A stretch of DNA of 64,000 nucleotides from SR-FBR-E99 sp963732365 (GCA_963732365.1 CAVSZC010000005.1:1426001-1490000); one strand, 5' to 3'; shown: positions 51,983 through 61,398, numbered from the stretch's first letter. Made by a program: numbers and translations. The notes: generated by a model from the sequence alone, not told the origin.

Positions 51983-52099
51983 ATGGTGAGACTAAGTTAG
52001 TGAAAATTGTCTAACATGCCGACGCTCTCCGTGGTCAGGATTACAGAGCTGCGGTCTTTAATCTGAAACTCTGAAGGATTTTCAAGGGTTTAAAATTTA

Positions 52100-52192
52100 A
52101 CCACTGAGGTACACAGAGTAAGGATGGAGTTTCACTGTTTTGATTTGAAGAAAACAGTGCAACTCTGTAAAAACTCAGTGTTACTCTGTGGT
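52100..52192. repeat. 93-bp imperfect palindromic element
   Basis: Outer arms ACCACTGAGGTACACAGAGT (52100-52119) and its near complement (52173-52192) match at 16 of 20 positions. Inside, CACTGTTTT (52133-52141) pairs perfectly with AAAACAGTG (52151-52159). The 337-bp gap 51983-52319 has no other feature. It may be a MITE-like repeat or a structured RNA. Confidence 0.6.
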
Positions 52193-52319
52193 AATGACCC
52201 TTAATTTGCCAATTGCCTCCGGTTTTAAATTTAACAAATATTTGCATTGCACGCTCTGCAGTTACGCCACATTGTTGCTAAATTCACGTCTTTATTCAAA
52301 ACCAATAAACCTTCGTTAA

Positions 52320-53996
52320 ATGAAAGAAAATACCTCTTTGTGCATCAGATTCATAAGCCTGATGCTCCTTATTACCGCATTTGTATCTGTTGATGCAAAT
52401 GCTCAGAAAATAAACACCAAACAGCTCACTGCAGATTATGACAGGCTGCTCTCTGAAAAGTTCAGGCAGGGAGAGACCGGTTGTGCAGCACTTGTTGCAA
52501 AGGATGGTCAGATAATCTACAAGAAAGCCTTCGGCATGGCCGACATTGAGCTGAATGTGCCGATGCAGCCTGATATGGTATTCCGGATCGGTTCAATAAC
52601 AAAGCAGTTCACCGCGGTGGCCATCCTGCAGCTGATGGAGCAGGGGAAGCTCTCTCTTCAGGATGATATTACCAAATACATTCCTGACTATCCGACACAC
52701 GGATACAACATTACGATAGAACATTTGCTTACCCATACATCAGGTATTAAGAGCTATACCAATGTTCCTGATTTTAAGAAGTATGTACGGCAGGACATGA
52801 AGCCGGAGGAGGCTATCAACACTTTCAGGAATCTGCCTATGGAGTTTGCCCCCGGTACGAAATGGAATTATAACAACTCAGGTTATTTCCTTCTGGGATA
52901 CGTAATTGAGAAGATTTCCGGGAAGACATACCAGGAGTATATTGATGAGAATTTCTTCAAGCCTCTGGGGATGACCGGATCATGTTACGGCAATGACTCC
53001 AGGATCATAAAGAACCGTGCTTCAGGATACCAGAACGGAAAGGATGGAGTGCAAAATGCCGATTTTCTCAGCATGCTGCTTCCCTACTCAGCCGGAGCAA
53101 TACAGTCTACAGTTGAAGATCTCTACAGGTGGAACCAGGCTTTACATTCATACAAACTTGTGAGCAAGGAGTCGCTTGACAAAGCCTTCACAGAGTACAA
53201 GCTTGCCAATGGCAAAGGGACAGGTTACGGATATGGCTGGTTCCTCTCGCAGCTCCAGGGAAGTAAAACCATCGAACATGGCGGAGGAATAAACGGCTTC
53301 CTTACCAACGCAATCTACTTTCCGGAAGAAGATCTATTTGTTGCCCTGTTTTCAAACAACATGTCAATCGGGCCAGACTTTACCTCCCAGAAGATGGCAG
53401 CTCTGGCATTAGGAAAACCACTGAAGGACACTCCGATAAAGGTTGATGAGGCTAAACTTGAGCTATATGTCGGTATATACAAAAATGAAGATGGCAAGGA
53501 AATTACAATATCAAGGGACAGCACCCATCTGACGGTCCTGAGGCCGGGCTCATCCGTAAGGGAGATCATTCCCGTTGAGGAGGACAGATTCCTGCTTGAC
53601 GATTCGTTCATATCGCTTTCATTCAACAGGGATACAGCAGGAAAAATAAGCCGGGTCATAATTGACGACAGGGGTAAGGTAACTGAATGGGTAAGGACCG
53701 ATAAACCGGTTGAGGCCAAAAAGGTTGTCGAGGTTGATGAATCTCTCCTCATGAAATATGCAGGGGAATATGAGCTGCAACCGGGATTCACCATCACGTT
53801 TACCTGTGAGGGAAAGAGGCTCTTCACACAGGCCACCGGGCAGGCGCGTTTCGAAGTCTTTCCCGAGAGCAACAATAAGTTCTTTCTCAAGGTTGTTGAT
53901 GCCCAGGTTGAGTTTGTTCAGGATGAATCTGGCGAGGTCAATAAGATGATACTCTATCAGGGCGGACGGTCGATGGAGGCAAAACGCATCAGATAG
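52320..53996 (+). CDS. Exported serine hydrolase (class C beta-lactamase-like) with C-terminal lipocalin-like domains
   Basis: 558 residues. Signal peptide (ISLMLLITAFVSVDANAQ). Beta-lactamase/D-Ala-D-Ala peptidase core: nucleophile SITK in FRIGSITKQFTAVAILQLME, Y-x-N as YNN in WNYNNSGYFLLG, and HGG in IEHGGGINGF replacing KTG. Residues about 380-470 and 475-558 look like two related strand-rich domains (LELYVGIYKNEDGKEITI and LMKYAGEYELQPGFTITF) of DUF3471 type. The core probably cleaves peptide or ester bonds in the periplasm. Unlike the hydrolase at the left edge it has no membrane insertion. Confidence 0.9.
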   Translation: MKENTSLCIRFISLMLLITAFVSVDANAQKINTKQLTADYDRLLSEKFRQGETGCAALVAKDGQIIYKKAFGMADIELNVPMQPDMVFRIGSITKQFTAVAILQLMEQGKLSLQDDITKYIPDYPTHGYNITIEHLLTHTSGIKSYTNVPDFKKYVRQDMKPEEAINTFRNLPMEFAPGTKWNYNNSGYFLLGYVIEKISGKTYQEYIDENFFKPLGMTGSCYGNDSRIIKNRASGYQNGKDGVQNADFLSMLLPYSAGAIQSTVEDLYRWNQALHSYKLVSKESLDKAFTEYKLANGKGTGYGYGWFLSQLQGSKTIEHGGGINGFLTNAIYFPEEDLFVALFSNNMSIGPDFTSQKMAALALGKPLKDTPIKVDEAKLELYVGIYKNEDGKEITISRDSTHLTVLRPGSSVREIIPVEEDRFLLDDSFISLSFNRDTAGKISRVIIDDRGKVTEWVRTDKPVEAKKVVEVDESLLMKYAGEYELQPGFTITFTCEGKRLFTQATGQARFEVFPESNNKFFLKVVDAQVEFVQDESGEVNKMILYQGGRSMEAKRIR

Positions 53997-54076
53997 CACC
54001 TTTTACAATGTTTTTAATAACTTTATTAAATTGTTTTCAGACAGGGCATTCATTATAAAATCAACATAATCCAATT

Positions 54077-56092
54077 ATGAAAATCAGAAAAACGCTGGCA
54101 GTGAGGAGTTTAGTACTCTTCATTGGTGCCGGATCTTTCTTTTCGCTGCCGGCTTCCGGCATTGAGAAGTACAGTGATCCTGCCACGGTCAACAAGAAGA
54201 TCGAACAAATCAGCCAGGGCTCGGCAGGGCTGGTCAGGGTGCATAAGATGGCCGTCACCCCCGGCGGCACCGATATGTTAATGATGGAGATAGGCAAGGC
54301 GGGGGCAACGGTCCCTGCTGTTCTGGTAGCCGCAAACATGTCAGGCACAGCACCACTCACCACCGAAGCGGCGCTGTCGCTTGCCTCGCGCATCGCAGCA
54401 GACGCAAAACTATCATCGGCGGTAACCTGGTACATAATACCCATGGGCAACCCGGATGCCTGCGGCCGCTACTTTCTCAAGCCCCTCTACATGGACAGCG
54501 GCAACGCCAAGGCCTACAACGATGACAACGACGATCTCTCAGATGAGGATGGCTTCAACGACCTTGACGGCAACGGCATCATCACCCAGATGAGGGTGAA
54601 GGCGCATGACGGCACCTGGATACCTGTAGCCGGCGATCAGAGGCTTATGCGCAGGGCAGAGGCGGTAAAGGGAGAGAAGGGAATATACAAGTTTTATACG
54701 GAAGGGATTGACGATGACGGTGACGGACAGTACAATGAAGACTCTCCCGGAGGCACCAACGTCAACATCAACTTCCCCCATCTCTTCAGGAGCTTTGACA
54801 GGCGCAGCGGTCTCTACCCGGGCTCATCGCCCGAGGCGAACGCACTGCTGAAGTTTGCCTTCGCCCATCCGGAGATAGCGATGGTCATCACATTCAGCAA
54901 CACGAACTTCCTTATTGCACCGCCACAGGGTGGGAGAAAGGGTGCTGCGGACATGGACAACATAAAGATACCCGAGGATATTGCCGGTGCAATGGGTTTT
55001 GACGCCTCACGCACCTATACCATGGCGGAGATCATGGAGGCAGTGCAACCTATGCTTCCCCCGGGCATGACAGTAGATGAGGGGATGATAGCAAGCTTCC
55101 TCGGTCTGGGTGCCGTTGTCAATCCGATGCAGGAGGATCTGGCATATTACAACGAGATCTCGTCAGAGTACAAGGAATACCTGAAGAAGAAAGGTGTAGC
55201 CGACGAGCGCTTTGACCCTGCCCAGCCCGAGGACGGATCGTTCGAGCTGTGGGCTTACTATCATCTCGGGCTGCCTGTCTTCAGCATGGACCTCTGGGCA
55301 CTGCCCAAACCAAAGGAGGAGAAGAAGGATGCCAGCGGCATCACCATCGAGTCTCTAGAGAAGATGACATCAGATGAGTTCCTTGCCCTCGGTGAGGATA
55401 AGATAAAAGCTTTCCTTAAGGAGCGTGGCGCCCCGGCACAATACAGTGCCACCATGGTCATAGGTATGGTAAAGAGCGGACAGGTAAAGCCTGCACAGAT
55501 GGCGGCGATGATGAAGCAGATGCCCGCTCCGGCAGCAGATGAGAAAAAGGGTGACCCGAAGGAACTGGCGCAGCTTGCATTCTCTGACAAGTGGCTAGAG
55601 GGCAAGGGATTTGTTCCCTGGAAGACATTCAGTCATCCCACCCTGGGAGAGGTGGAGATCGGAGGCTTTGTCCCGTTCACTGACAACACGCCACCGGCAG
55701 CGATGGCTGACTCACTCCTTGACCTCCAGCTGCCTTATGTTTTTGAGCTGGTGAAGAAACTGCCTTCCCTGAAGATTACAGAGGCCAGGGTCACTGAGAA
55801 GGGGGGAGGTGTCTACCAGATAGAGGCATGGATTACAAATAATGGATATCTTCCATTCCCTACAGCCATGGGAAAGAGGAACAAGATACCCGCTCCGGCG
55901 GTTCTTACCCTTGAGGGTGCAGGGGTGGAGCTCCTGTCAGGCAAGAAGAGGACCCCGGTGAATGACCTTGGCGGAAAGAAATCGTCGAAGTATGTCTGGC
56001 TTGTAAGGACTGCCGGAAAGAGTTCCGTCAGCCTGAAGCTTGAATCAAAGCAGGCCGGGACAGATTCAAAACAGATAAACATCGGAGGGTAG
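54077..56092 (+). CDS. M14 carboxypeptidase-like protein lacking zinc ligands (pseudopeptidase)
   Basis: 671 residues with an N-terminal signal (AVRSLVLFIGAGSFFSLPAS). It aligns along its length with the next gene, but the zinc motif H-x-x-E is replaced: its site reads ANMSGTAPLTTE with Ser89 and Ala92, and the third ligand His is Ser274 (FSNTNF). It keeps the acidic loops DDNDDLSDEDGFNDLDGNGI (149-168) and DDDGDGQYNED, which look like calcium-binding loops. A 90-residue helical stretch (residues about 400-490) with KPAQMAAMMKQMPA is unique to it. It precedes its probable partner by two bases, so the pair is coupled. Likely a non-catalytic subunit. Confidence 0.82.
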   Translation: MKIRKTLAVRSLVLFIGAGSFFSLPASGIEKYSDPATVNKKIEQISQGSAGLVRVHKMAVTPGGTDMLMMEIGKAGATVPAVLVAANMSGTAPLTTEAALSLASRIAADAKLSSAVTWYIIPMGNPDACGRYFLKPLYMDSGNAKAYNDDNDDLSDEDGFNDLDGNGIITQMRVKAHDGTWIPVAGDQRLMRRAEAVKGEKGIYKFYTEGIDDDGDGQYNEDSPGGTNVNINFPHLFRSFDRRSGLYPGSSPEANALLKFAFAHPEIAMVITFSNTNFLIAPPQGGRKGAADMDNIKIPEDIAGAMGFDASRTYTMAEIMEAVQPMLPPGMTVDEGMIASFLGLGAVVNPMQEDLAYYNEISSEYKEYLKKKGVADERFDPAQPEDGSFELWAYYHLGLPVFSMDLWALPKPKEEKKDASGITIESLEKMTSDEFLALGEDKIKAFLKERGAPAQYSATMVIGMVKSGQVKPAQMAAMMKQMPAPAADEKKGDPKELAQLAFSDKWLEGKGFVPWKTFSHPTLGEVEIGGFVPFTDNTPPAAMADSLLDLQLPYVFELVKKLPSLKITEARVTEKGGGVYQIEAWITNNGYLPFPTAMGKRNKIPAPAVLTLEGAGVELLSGKKRTPVNDLGGKKSSKYVWLVRTAGKSSVSLKLESKQAGTDSKQINIGG

Positions 56093-56094
56093 TC

Positions 56095-57843
56095 ATGAAA
56101 GCAAAAAGATCAATAGCAGCATTCGTGTTCACGGCATTGGCCATGACACTTTCACAGGCACAGGAGATAAAGGTGCCGTTGCGGTTCGACTTCTACTACA
56201 GTTATGACAAGGTCACCGAGGCACTCAAGGCACTCAATACGGCATACCCCGATCTCACCACCCTCGAGCAGGTTGGAAAGAGCGAGGAGGGGAGGATCAT
56301 CTGGGCCCTTACAATCAACAACCCGAAGACAGGTGCGCCGCTGACAAAGCCCGGCATCTATGCTGACGGCAACATACACGGCAACGAGATACAGGCCGGA
56401 GAGGTATGTCTCTACCTTGCCAACAGGCTGCTGACAAATTACGGCAAGCTGAAGGAGATAACTGAGGTGGTTGATCGTAATGCCTTCTATATCATCCCTG
56501 TGGTGAATGTTGACGGCAGGGCCCATTTCTTCGGTGATGCCAATACTCCCAGCTCGAACCGCGGCTTAAGAATACCCCTTGATGATGACCGTGACGGTCT
56601 CTACGATGAGGACGGTCCTGATGACCTTGACGGTGACGGCAATATCACCACCATGAGGATGAGGGACACACTGGGAACCATGAAGAGTGATCCGGAGGAT
56701 CCGAGGCTCATGGTGCCTGTGAAGCCGGGGGAAAAGGGAGAATGGACCACGCTTGGTCAGGAGGGTATTGACAACGACGGTGACGGCCGCATGAATGAAG
56801 ACTCGGAAGGGTTTGTCGACGGCAACCGCAACTGGGCTTATAACTGGAATCCGCCTTACGCACAGAACGGTGCCGGCATGTACCCCTTCCAGGGTACAGG
56901 TATAAGGGCTATTGCAGAGTGGATGATGGCACGCCCCAATATCATCATGGTCTTTGCCTTCCATAACACCGGCGGAATGTACCTGAGAGGTCCGTCGTTC
57001 AAGTCGGCAGGCGAGCTTCCGCAGGGTGACATCTCAGTTTACAACTACCTCGGACAGAACATCGAGAAGATAGTGCCGGGGTACAAGTACCTCATAAGCT
57101 GGAAAGATCTTTACACAACGTACGGTGATTTTACCGATTTTACAAATAATCTGCTTGGCAGCTACTCATTTGTGGGCGAGCTCTTTCAGGTTGAGACGGA
57201 GACATATGACGGCACACTGATGCGCAAGGAGGCAGGCAGGTCTATGTTTGGTGCCTCACCGGAGGCAGACAGGCAGAGGCTGCAGTTTAACGATCATGTG
57301 ACGCAGGGAGAGCTATATAAGGACTGGAAGCCATACAAGCATCCCGTCTACGGTGATATTGAGCTTGGCGGATGGGTCAAGATGAGCTCGAGGCTGCCGC
57401 ACCCCTTCATGCTTCAGGACCTTGTCCACAGGAACGCCTCTGCGGTGATTTTTGCAGCGGGCAACACCCCGGATGTGGAGATGGATGTCTTCGAGGTGAA
57501 GAAGATAGAAGGAGATCTGTGGAGGATACGGGTACGTCTGGTCAACGATGGTGCCATGCCCTCCGTGACCTTCCAGACCCTTAAGAACAAGCTCTATCCG
57601 CAGGATATACTGAGTGTCAGCGGTGCCTCGGCATCGGTTGTCAGCGGGGGCAGGATCAGTGATCTTTATACCGGACAGGTTGATTACAAGGAGTACAAAC
57701 CCTCTGTGCAGTTCTGCCAGGTGCCGGGGTTCGGTAAGGTCGATTACCAGTTCCTGGTCAGCGGCAAGGGTAGCGTCGAGGTTAAGTTTGACTCACGCAA
57801 GGCAGGGAGTATTGTGAAGACAGTTAAACTCAGTGACAGATAA
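56095..57843 (+). CDS. M14 family zinc carboxypeptidase
   Basis: 582 residues, signal peptide MKAKRSIAAFVFTALAMTLS. Zinc ligands present: His95 and Glu98 in GNIHGNEIQAGE, and His290 in FAFHNTGG. A candidate catalytic Glu lies in FVGELFQVETETY. Acidic loops LDDDRDGLYDEDGPDDLDGD (162-181) and IDNDGDGRMNED suggest bound calcium. C-terminal strand-rich domain (about 420-582) as in the preceding gene. A carboxypeptidase acting on peptides outside the cytoplasm. The start is 2 bp after the stop of the ligand-less homologue. Confidence 0.9.
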   Translation: MKAKRSIAAFVFTALAMTLSQAQEIKVPLRFDFYYSYDKVTEALKALNTAYPDLTTLEQVGKSEEGRIIWALTINNPKTGAPLTKPGIYADGNIHGNEIQAGEVCLYLANRLLTNYGKLKEITEVVDRNAFYIIPVVNVDGRAHFFGDANTPSSNRGLRIPLDDDRDGLYDEDGPDDLDGDGNITTMRMRDTLGTMKSDPEDPRLMVPVKPGEKGEWTTLGQEGIDNDGDGRMNEDSEGFVDGNRNWAYNWNPPYAQNGAGMYPFQGTGIRAIAEWMMARPNIIMVFAFHNTGGMYLRGPSFKSAGELPQGDISVYNYLGQNIEKIVPGYKYLISWKDLYTTYGDFTDFTNNLLGSYSFVGELFQVETETYDGTLMRKEAGRSMFGASPEADRQRLQFNDHVTQGELYKDWKPYKHPVYGDIELGGWVKMSSRLPHPFMLQDLVHRNASAVIFAAGNTPDVEMDVFEVKKIEGDLWRIRVRLVNDGAMPSVTFQTLKNKLYPQDILSVSGASASVVSGGRISDLYTGQVDYKEYKPSVQFCQVPGFGKVDYQFLVSGKGSVEVKFDSRKAGSIVKTVKLSDR

Positions 57844-57861
57844 ACACAGAGCAAGGGGTAT

Positions 57862-58089
57862 TTGCGATTTGCGAATTCAACAAATGAGGGAAAGTCGAAT
57901 GTCTGATTGCACGATTGCACGATTGCACGATTGCACGATTGCATGATCGCAAGACTTCAGACCTTCAGACATCAGACCTTCAGACAGTGACGCCAGCCGT
58001 AGCCGGTCCCTGAGCCGGCCCCTGAGCCGGTCCCTGAGCCGGCCCCTGAGCTTGTCGAAGGGTGTCGAAGGGTGTCGAAGGGATCGAAG
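57862..58089 (+). repeat. Mosaic of five tandem repeats
   Basis: In order: GATTTGC (57862-57875), an 8-bp GATTGCAC array of six units (57905-57952), CAGACCTT words (57957-57985), a 12-bp GGTCCCTGAGCC/GGCCCCTGAGCC array of four units (58005-58051), and a 10-bp TGTCGAAGGG array (58052-58089). The 330-bp gap 57844-58173 contains no gene besides the promoter at its end. Confidence 0.9.
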
Positions 58090-58119
58090 GGTGTGCTGAG
58101 CTTAGTAGTTTCTACCGTA

Positions 58120-58149
58120 TTGGTATTTTAGCCAAATATGCTAAATTTG
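58120..58149 (+). promoter_or_regulatory. Promoter of the molybdenum operon with overlapping dyad
   Basis: TTG at 58120-58122, 19-bp spacer, TAAATTTG at 58142-58149. The dyad TTTAGC-N6-GCTAAA (58128-58145) covers the -7 element, a good site for repression by the ModE-like product of the first gene. Confidence 0.6.
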
Positions 58150-58173
58150 CCATCCACCCAAGATTACCCTGTT

Positions 58174-58566
58174 ATGGCCGGACACAAGGGATCACCATAT
58201 TATGATATCTTCCTGAGGTATGAGCTGTGGCTTGAGACCATCGGAAAGAATAAAGTTCTTGACGGGGAGGGCTTTGCGCTTCTTGTCGGGATAGAGAAGC
58301 ACTCGTCACTTACCGGGGCTGCCGGTGAGCTGGGTTTCAGCTACCGTAAGGCATGGGGCATTCTGCGCGACGTGGAGCATCATCTCGGTTTTCAGCTCGT
58401 GGAGAAGAGGCGCGGCGGAGCGGCAGGCGGCCGTACAGTGCTGTCACATCAGGGCAGGCAGCTGCTAAGAGCCTATAACAGCCTGAACCATGAGACAGAT
58501 ATTGCAATGAAGAGCATTGCAAAGGTCTTTTTCAACAGGATAAACGATATTAACGACAACCGATGA
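58174..58566 (+). CDS. ModE-like molybdate-responsive regulator (N-terminal DNA-binding form)
   Basis: 130 residues from the ATG at 58174, chosen because the predicted promoter ends at 58149; an ATG at 58138 would lie inside it. A ModE/LysR-type helix-turn-helix is evident: LLVGIEKHSSLTGAAGELGF and SYRKAWGILRDVEHHLGFQL, then a wing KRRGGAAGGRTVLS. There is no molybdate-binding (TOBE) domain, so it may sense otherwise or use the ModC-like TOBE domain as input. It overlaps the next gene by four bases. Confidence 0.87.
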   Translation: MAGHKGSPYYDIFLRYELWLETIGKNKVLDGEGFALLVGIEKHSSLTGAAGELGFSYRKAWGILRDVEHHLGFQLVEKRRGGAAGGRTVLSHQGRQLLRAYNSLNHETDIAMKSIAKVFFNRINDINDNR

Positions 58567-59513
58567 GACACACCATTGTCATAGCTCTGATGATGATTCT
58601 GTTACTGGCAGGCTGTGCAGGAAAGAAAGAAAAGAACCTGATAATCTTTCATGCGGGAAGCCTCTCTGTACCAGTGATGAAGCTGAACGCAGCATTCGAG
58701 AAAGCCAATCCCGGTGTCAGGGTGCTCTCCGAGGCAGCCGGCAGTCTCGTGTGCGCCAGGAAGATTACAGAGCTTGGAAGGGCGTGTGACATTATACTTT
58801 CAGCCGACTATTTTGTCATCGACAATCTTCTCATACCCTCATACGCAACATGGAATATAAAGTTCGCCACCAACGAGATTGTAATTGCCTACAGGGATGA
58901 ATCCGGAATGTCATCAATAATAAGGGAGGATAACTGGGCAGATATCCTGCTCAGGAATGATGTCATCTTTGGCAGGTCAGATCCTGATTCTGATCCGTGC
59001 GGGTACAGAACTGTCTTCGCATTTCAACTGGCGGAGGATCATTACGGCAGGCCGGGTCTTGCCGATTCACTGCTGAAGAAGGATCTTCAGTACATAAGAC
59101 CGAAGGAGGTAGACCTTGTGGCACTGACGGAGACAGGTGTGATAGATTATATGTTCCAGTATAAGTCAGTTGCCATACAGCATGGCTTTAAGTACATCGA
59201 GCTGCCTGATGAGATAAACCTTTCATCACTGGCTCTCAAGGATTATTACGGCAGGGCCAGTTACATGATTCCCGGATCGGCCCCCGGTGAACGGACGGAG
59301 ATAAGGGGTGACTACATCAGCTATTCGGGAACAGTACCTCTCAATGCTCCGGACAGGGAGCTGGCGATAAAGTACTTCAGCTTCATGCTCGGGGAAGAGG
59401 GGGTTAAGATATTCATGGACTCGGGACAGGATCCGCTGGTACCGGCGGTGACTGCGAACTCAAGTGCTGTACCTGATGTTCTGAAAGGTTTAATCAGGGG
59501 TGAGGGCGAATAA
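58563..59513 (+). CDS. wtpA: Molybdate/tungstate ABC transporter substrate-binding lipoprotein (WtpA/ModA-like)
   Basis: 316 residues. Lipoprotein leader (IVIALMMILLLAGCAGKK). The fold is a type II periplasmic binding protein; IIFHAGSLSVPVMKLNAAFE and DIILSADYFVIDNLLIP correspond to the oxyanion-binding loops of the WtpA type. SDPDSDPCGYRTVFAFQL and MFQYKSVAIQHGFKYIEL complete the hinge and second lobe. It captures molybdate or tungstate outside the cell membrane and delivers it to the permease. Overlaps the regulator (ATGA). Symbol is tentative between wtpA and modA. Confidence 0.9.
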   Translation: MRHTIVIALMMILLLAGCAGKKEKNLIIFHAGSLSVPVMKLNAAFEKANPGVRVLSEAAGSLVCARKITELGRACDIILSADYFVIDNLLIPSYATWNIKFATNEIVIAYRDESGMSSIIREDNWADILLRNDVIFGRSDPDSDPCGYRTVFAFQLAEDHYGRPGLADSLLKKDLQYIRPKEVDLVALTETGVIDYMFQYKSVAIQHGFKYIELPDEINLSSLALKDYYGRASYMIPGSAPGERTEIRGDYISYSGTVPLNAPDRELAIKYFSFMLGEEGVKIFMDSGQDPLVPAVTANSSAVPDVLKGLIRGEGE

Positions 59514-59523
59514 CGTGTTTCAG

Positions 59524-60333
59524 ATGAAAGGACAGACGCTGTTTACATGGGTATTTACCATACTCGCCTCGCTGGTGCTGCTATTCATCATTGCCCCGCT
59601 GGCAGGGATGTTCCTCGACTCATCATTCAGTGAGCTGCGTACCACTGCCTCGGACCCGGAGGTACAGAGAAGCGTCTGGTATACCCTTGCGATAGCTTTT
59701 TTTGCCACCCTCTTTTTTGCAATTGGCGCTGTGCCGCTGGCGTGGATAATGGCACGGAGGGATTTCCCTCTCAAAAAAGTTGTTCAGGGGATCATTGACC
59801 TTCCCGTGGTATTGCCCCACACAGCTGCAGGCATAGCGCTGCTGGGTTTCATCTCGCGCGAGGGTCTCCTCGGGGGAGTGGCGCAGAAGGCGGGAATTAT
59901 TCTTGTCAACAACGGTGCAGGCATAGCACTGGCGATGGCATTTGTCAGCGTCCCTTTTCTTATCAACGCCGCCCGTGACGGTTTTGCGGCTGTACCCGAG
60001 AGGATAGAGAAGGCAGCCCTGACTCTCGGCGCATCACAGTCGCGCATCTTCTTCACAGTCTCAATGCCCATGGCCTGGAGATCAATCGTCTCCGGTTTTA
60101 TCATGATGTTCGCCCGTGGCATGAGTGAGTTCGGTGCAGTGGTCATCATCGCGTACCATCCTATGATAGCTCCTGTGCTGATCTATGAACGGTTTAACGC
60201 CTATGGCATCAACTATGCACGTCCGGCTTCAATAATATTTATACTTGTGGCGCTGTTCTTCTTTGTGTTCTTCAGGACGCTGGCCACGGAAAGAAGGATG
60301 ATATTCAGGAGGGAAGATGAAACTGCGGACTGA
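59524..60333 (+). CDS. wtpB: Molybdate/tungstate ABC transporter permease (WtpB/ModB-like)
   Basis: 269 residues from the ATG at 59524 (MKGQTLFTWVFTILASLVLL); a GTG at 59500 gives 277 residues and overlaps wtpA by 14 bp. Six membrane segments with the ABC permease EAA loop about residue 165-195 (RIEKAALTLGASQSRIFFTV), which docks the ATPase. PVVLPHTAAGIALLGFI is typical of ModB-type permeases. Confidence 0.92.
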   Translation: MKGQTLFTWVFTILASLVLLFIIAPLAGMFLDSSFSELRTTASDPEVQRSVWYTLAIAFFATLFFAIGAVPLAWIMARRDFPLKKVVQGIIDLPVVLPHTAAGIALLGFISREGLLGGVAQKAGIILVNNGAGIALAMAFVSVPFLINAARDGFAAVPERIEKAALTLGASQSRIFFTVSMPMAWRSIVSGFIMMFARGMSEFGAVVIIAYHPMIAPVLIYERFNAYGINYARPASIIFILVALFFFVFFRTLATERRMIFRREDETAD

Positions 60334-61393
60334 AAAAGTAAGCAAGAGGCTTGAGGCGTTCTCACTGAAGGAGATCACCCTGGAGGTGTCAAAGGGAGAC
60401 TATTATGTGCTTCTGGGCCGGTCGGGAGCAGGAAAGACTCAGCTGCTGGAGCTTATCTGCGGGCTCACCAGTCCCGACAGCGGAAAGATATATCTTGACG
60501 GGGAGGAGATAACCCATAAGAGGGTGCAGGAGAGAGGCATAGGGATGGTCTTCCAGGATTTCTCCCTCTTCCCCCACTATACTGTCCGCGATAATATTGC
60601 TTATCCGCTCAATATAAGGAAGATGCCAAAGGTGGAGAAGGAAAAGAGGATTGACCATGTGGCAGAGGAGATGAACATATCGCATCTCCTGTCGCGCAAG
60701 CCCTATTATCTTTCAGGGGGAGAGAAGCAGCGCGTTGCACTGGCAAGGACACTGGTCACTGATCCCCGCGTGCTGCTGCTTGATGAACCGATGGCATCTG
60801 TCGATGCCAGCCTGAAAGACAGCATCAGGAGGATGTTGCGGCGCCTGAACCGCGAGGGACAGACAATTATACATGTTACCCATGACTTTGGTGAGGCTAT
60901 CAGCCTTGCCAGCAGGGTGGGTGTCATGCATAACGGGAGGATCATCCAGGAGGGGACCCCCCTGGAGGTATTCAATCATCCGGTCAACAGGTTCGTGGCG
61001 AGGTATGCGGGGATAAAAAACTTCTTCAGGGCTACCTTCATCACCTCATACAACACCTTCTCGGGCATAACCGAGAACAGGACAAAATTTAAACTGCCAA
61101 AGGCTGATTATCCTTCTGCCGGGCTGCTCATCATCGGCAGCAGTGAGGTGCTGCTCTCGAGGCAGGGTGCGGCAGGGATACAGATGAACAACATACGGGG
61201 CGTAATAGATGATATTGTGCCCTCGGCCACAGGATACGAGATATCTGTTGCGGCAGGGGATTTCTTTTATGTGGATATCACTCACCGGGAGATGGAGCAG
61301 AACAACTTTATTACGGGAGAGAAGGTCATCCTTTCATTCCCGCCGGAGGCTCTGCGTCTTGTAGGTGAGGCAGAGGAGTCACGGCAATACTGA
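60317..61393 (+). CDS. wtpC: Molybdate/tungstate ABC transporter ATPase with TOBE domain (WtpC/ModC-like)
   Basis: 358 residues. Walker A GRSGAGKTQLLELI, Q loop VFQDFSLFPHYT, signature LSGGEKQRVALARTL, Walker B VLLLDEPM and H loop THDFGEAISLA. The last 120 residues form a TOBE/MOP-like domain (NIRGVIDDIVPSATGYEISV) that in relatives binds molybdate and inhibits transport. It overlaps wtpB by 17 bp and has a good ribosome site (GGAGGG). Confidence 0.93.
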   Translation: MKLRTEKVSKRLEAFSLKEITLEVSKGDYYVLLGRSGAGKTQLLELICGLTSPDSGKIYLDGEEITHKRVQERGIGMVFQDFSLFPHYTVRDNIAYPLNIRKMPKVEKEKRIDHVAEEMNISHLLSRKPYYLSGGEKQRVALARTLVTDPRVLLLDEPMASVDASLKDSIRRMLRRLNREGQTIIHVTHDFGEAISLASRVGVMHNGRIIQEGTPLEVFNHPVNRFVARYAGIKNFFRATFITSYNTFSGITENRTKFKLPKADYPSAGLLIIGSSEVLLSRQGAAGIQMNNIRGVIDDIVPSATGYEISVAAGDFFYVDITHREMEQNNFITGEKVILSFPPEALRLVGEAEESRQY

Positions 61394-61398
61394 AGAAT

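Noticed and set aside
57844..58173. Molybdenum cofactor riboswitch before the molybdenum operon
   Set aside because: Region is filled by tandem repeats and a promoter whose start lies only about 20 nt before the first gene.
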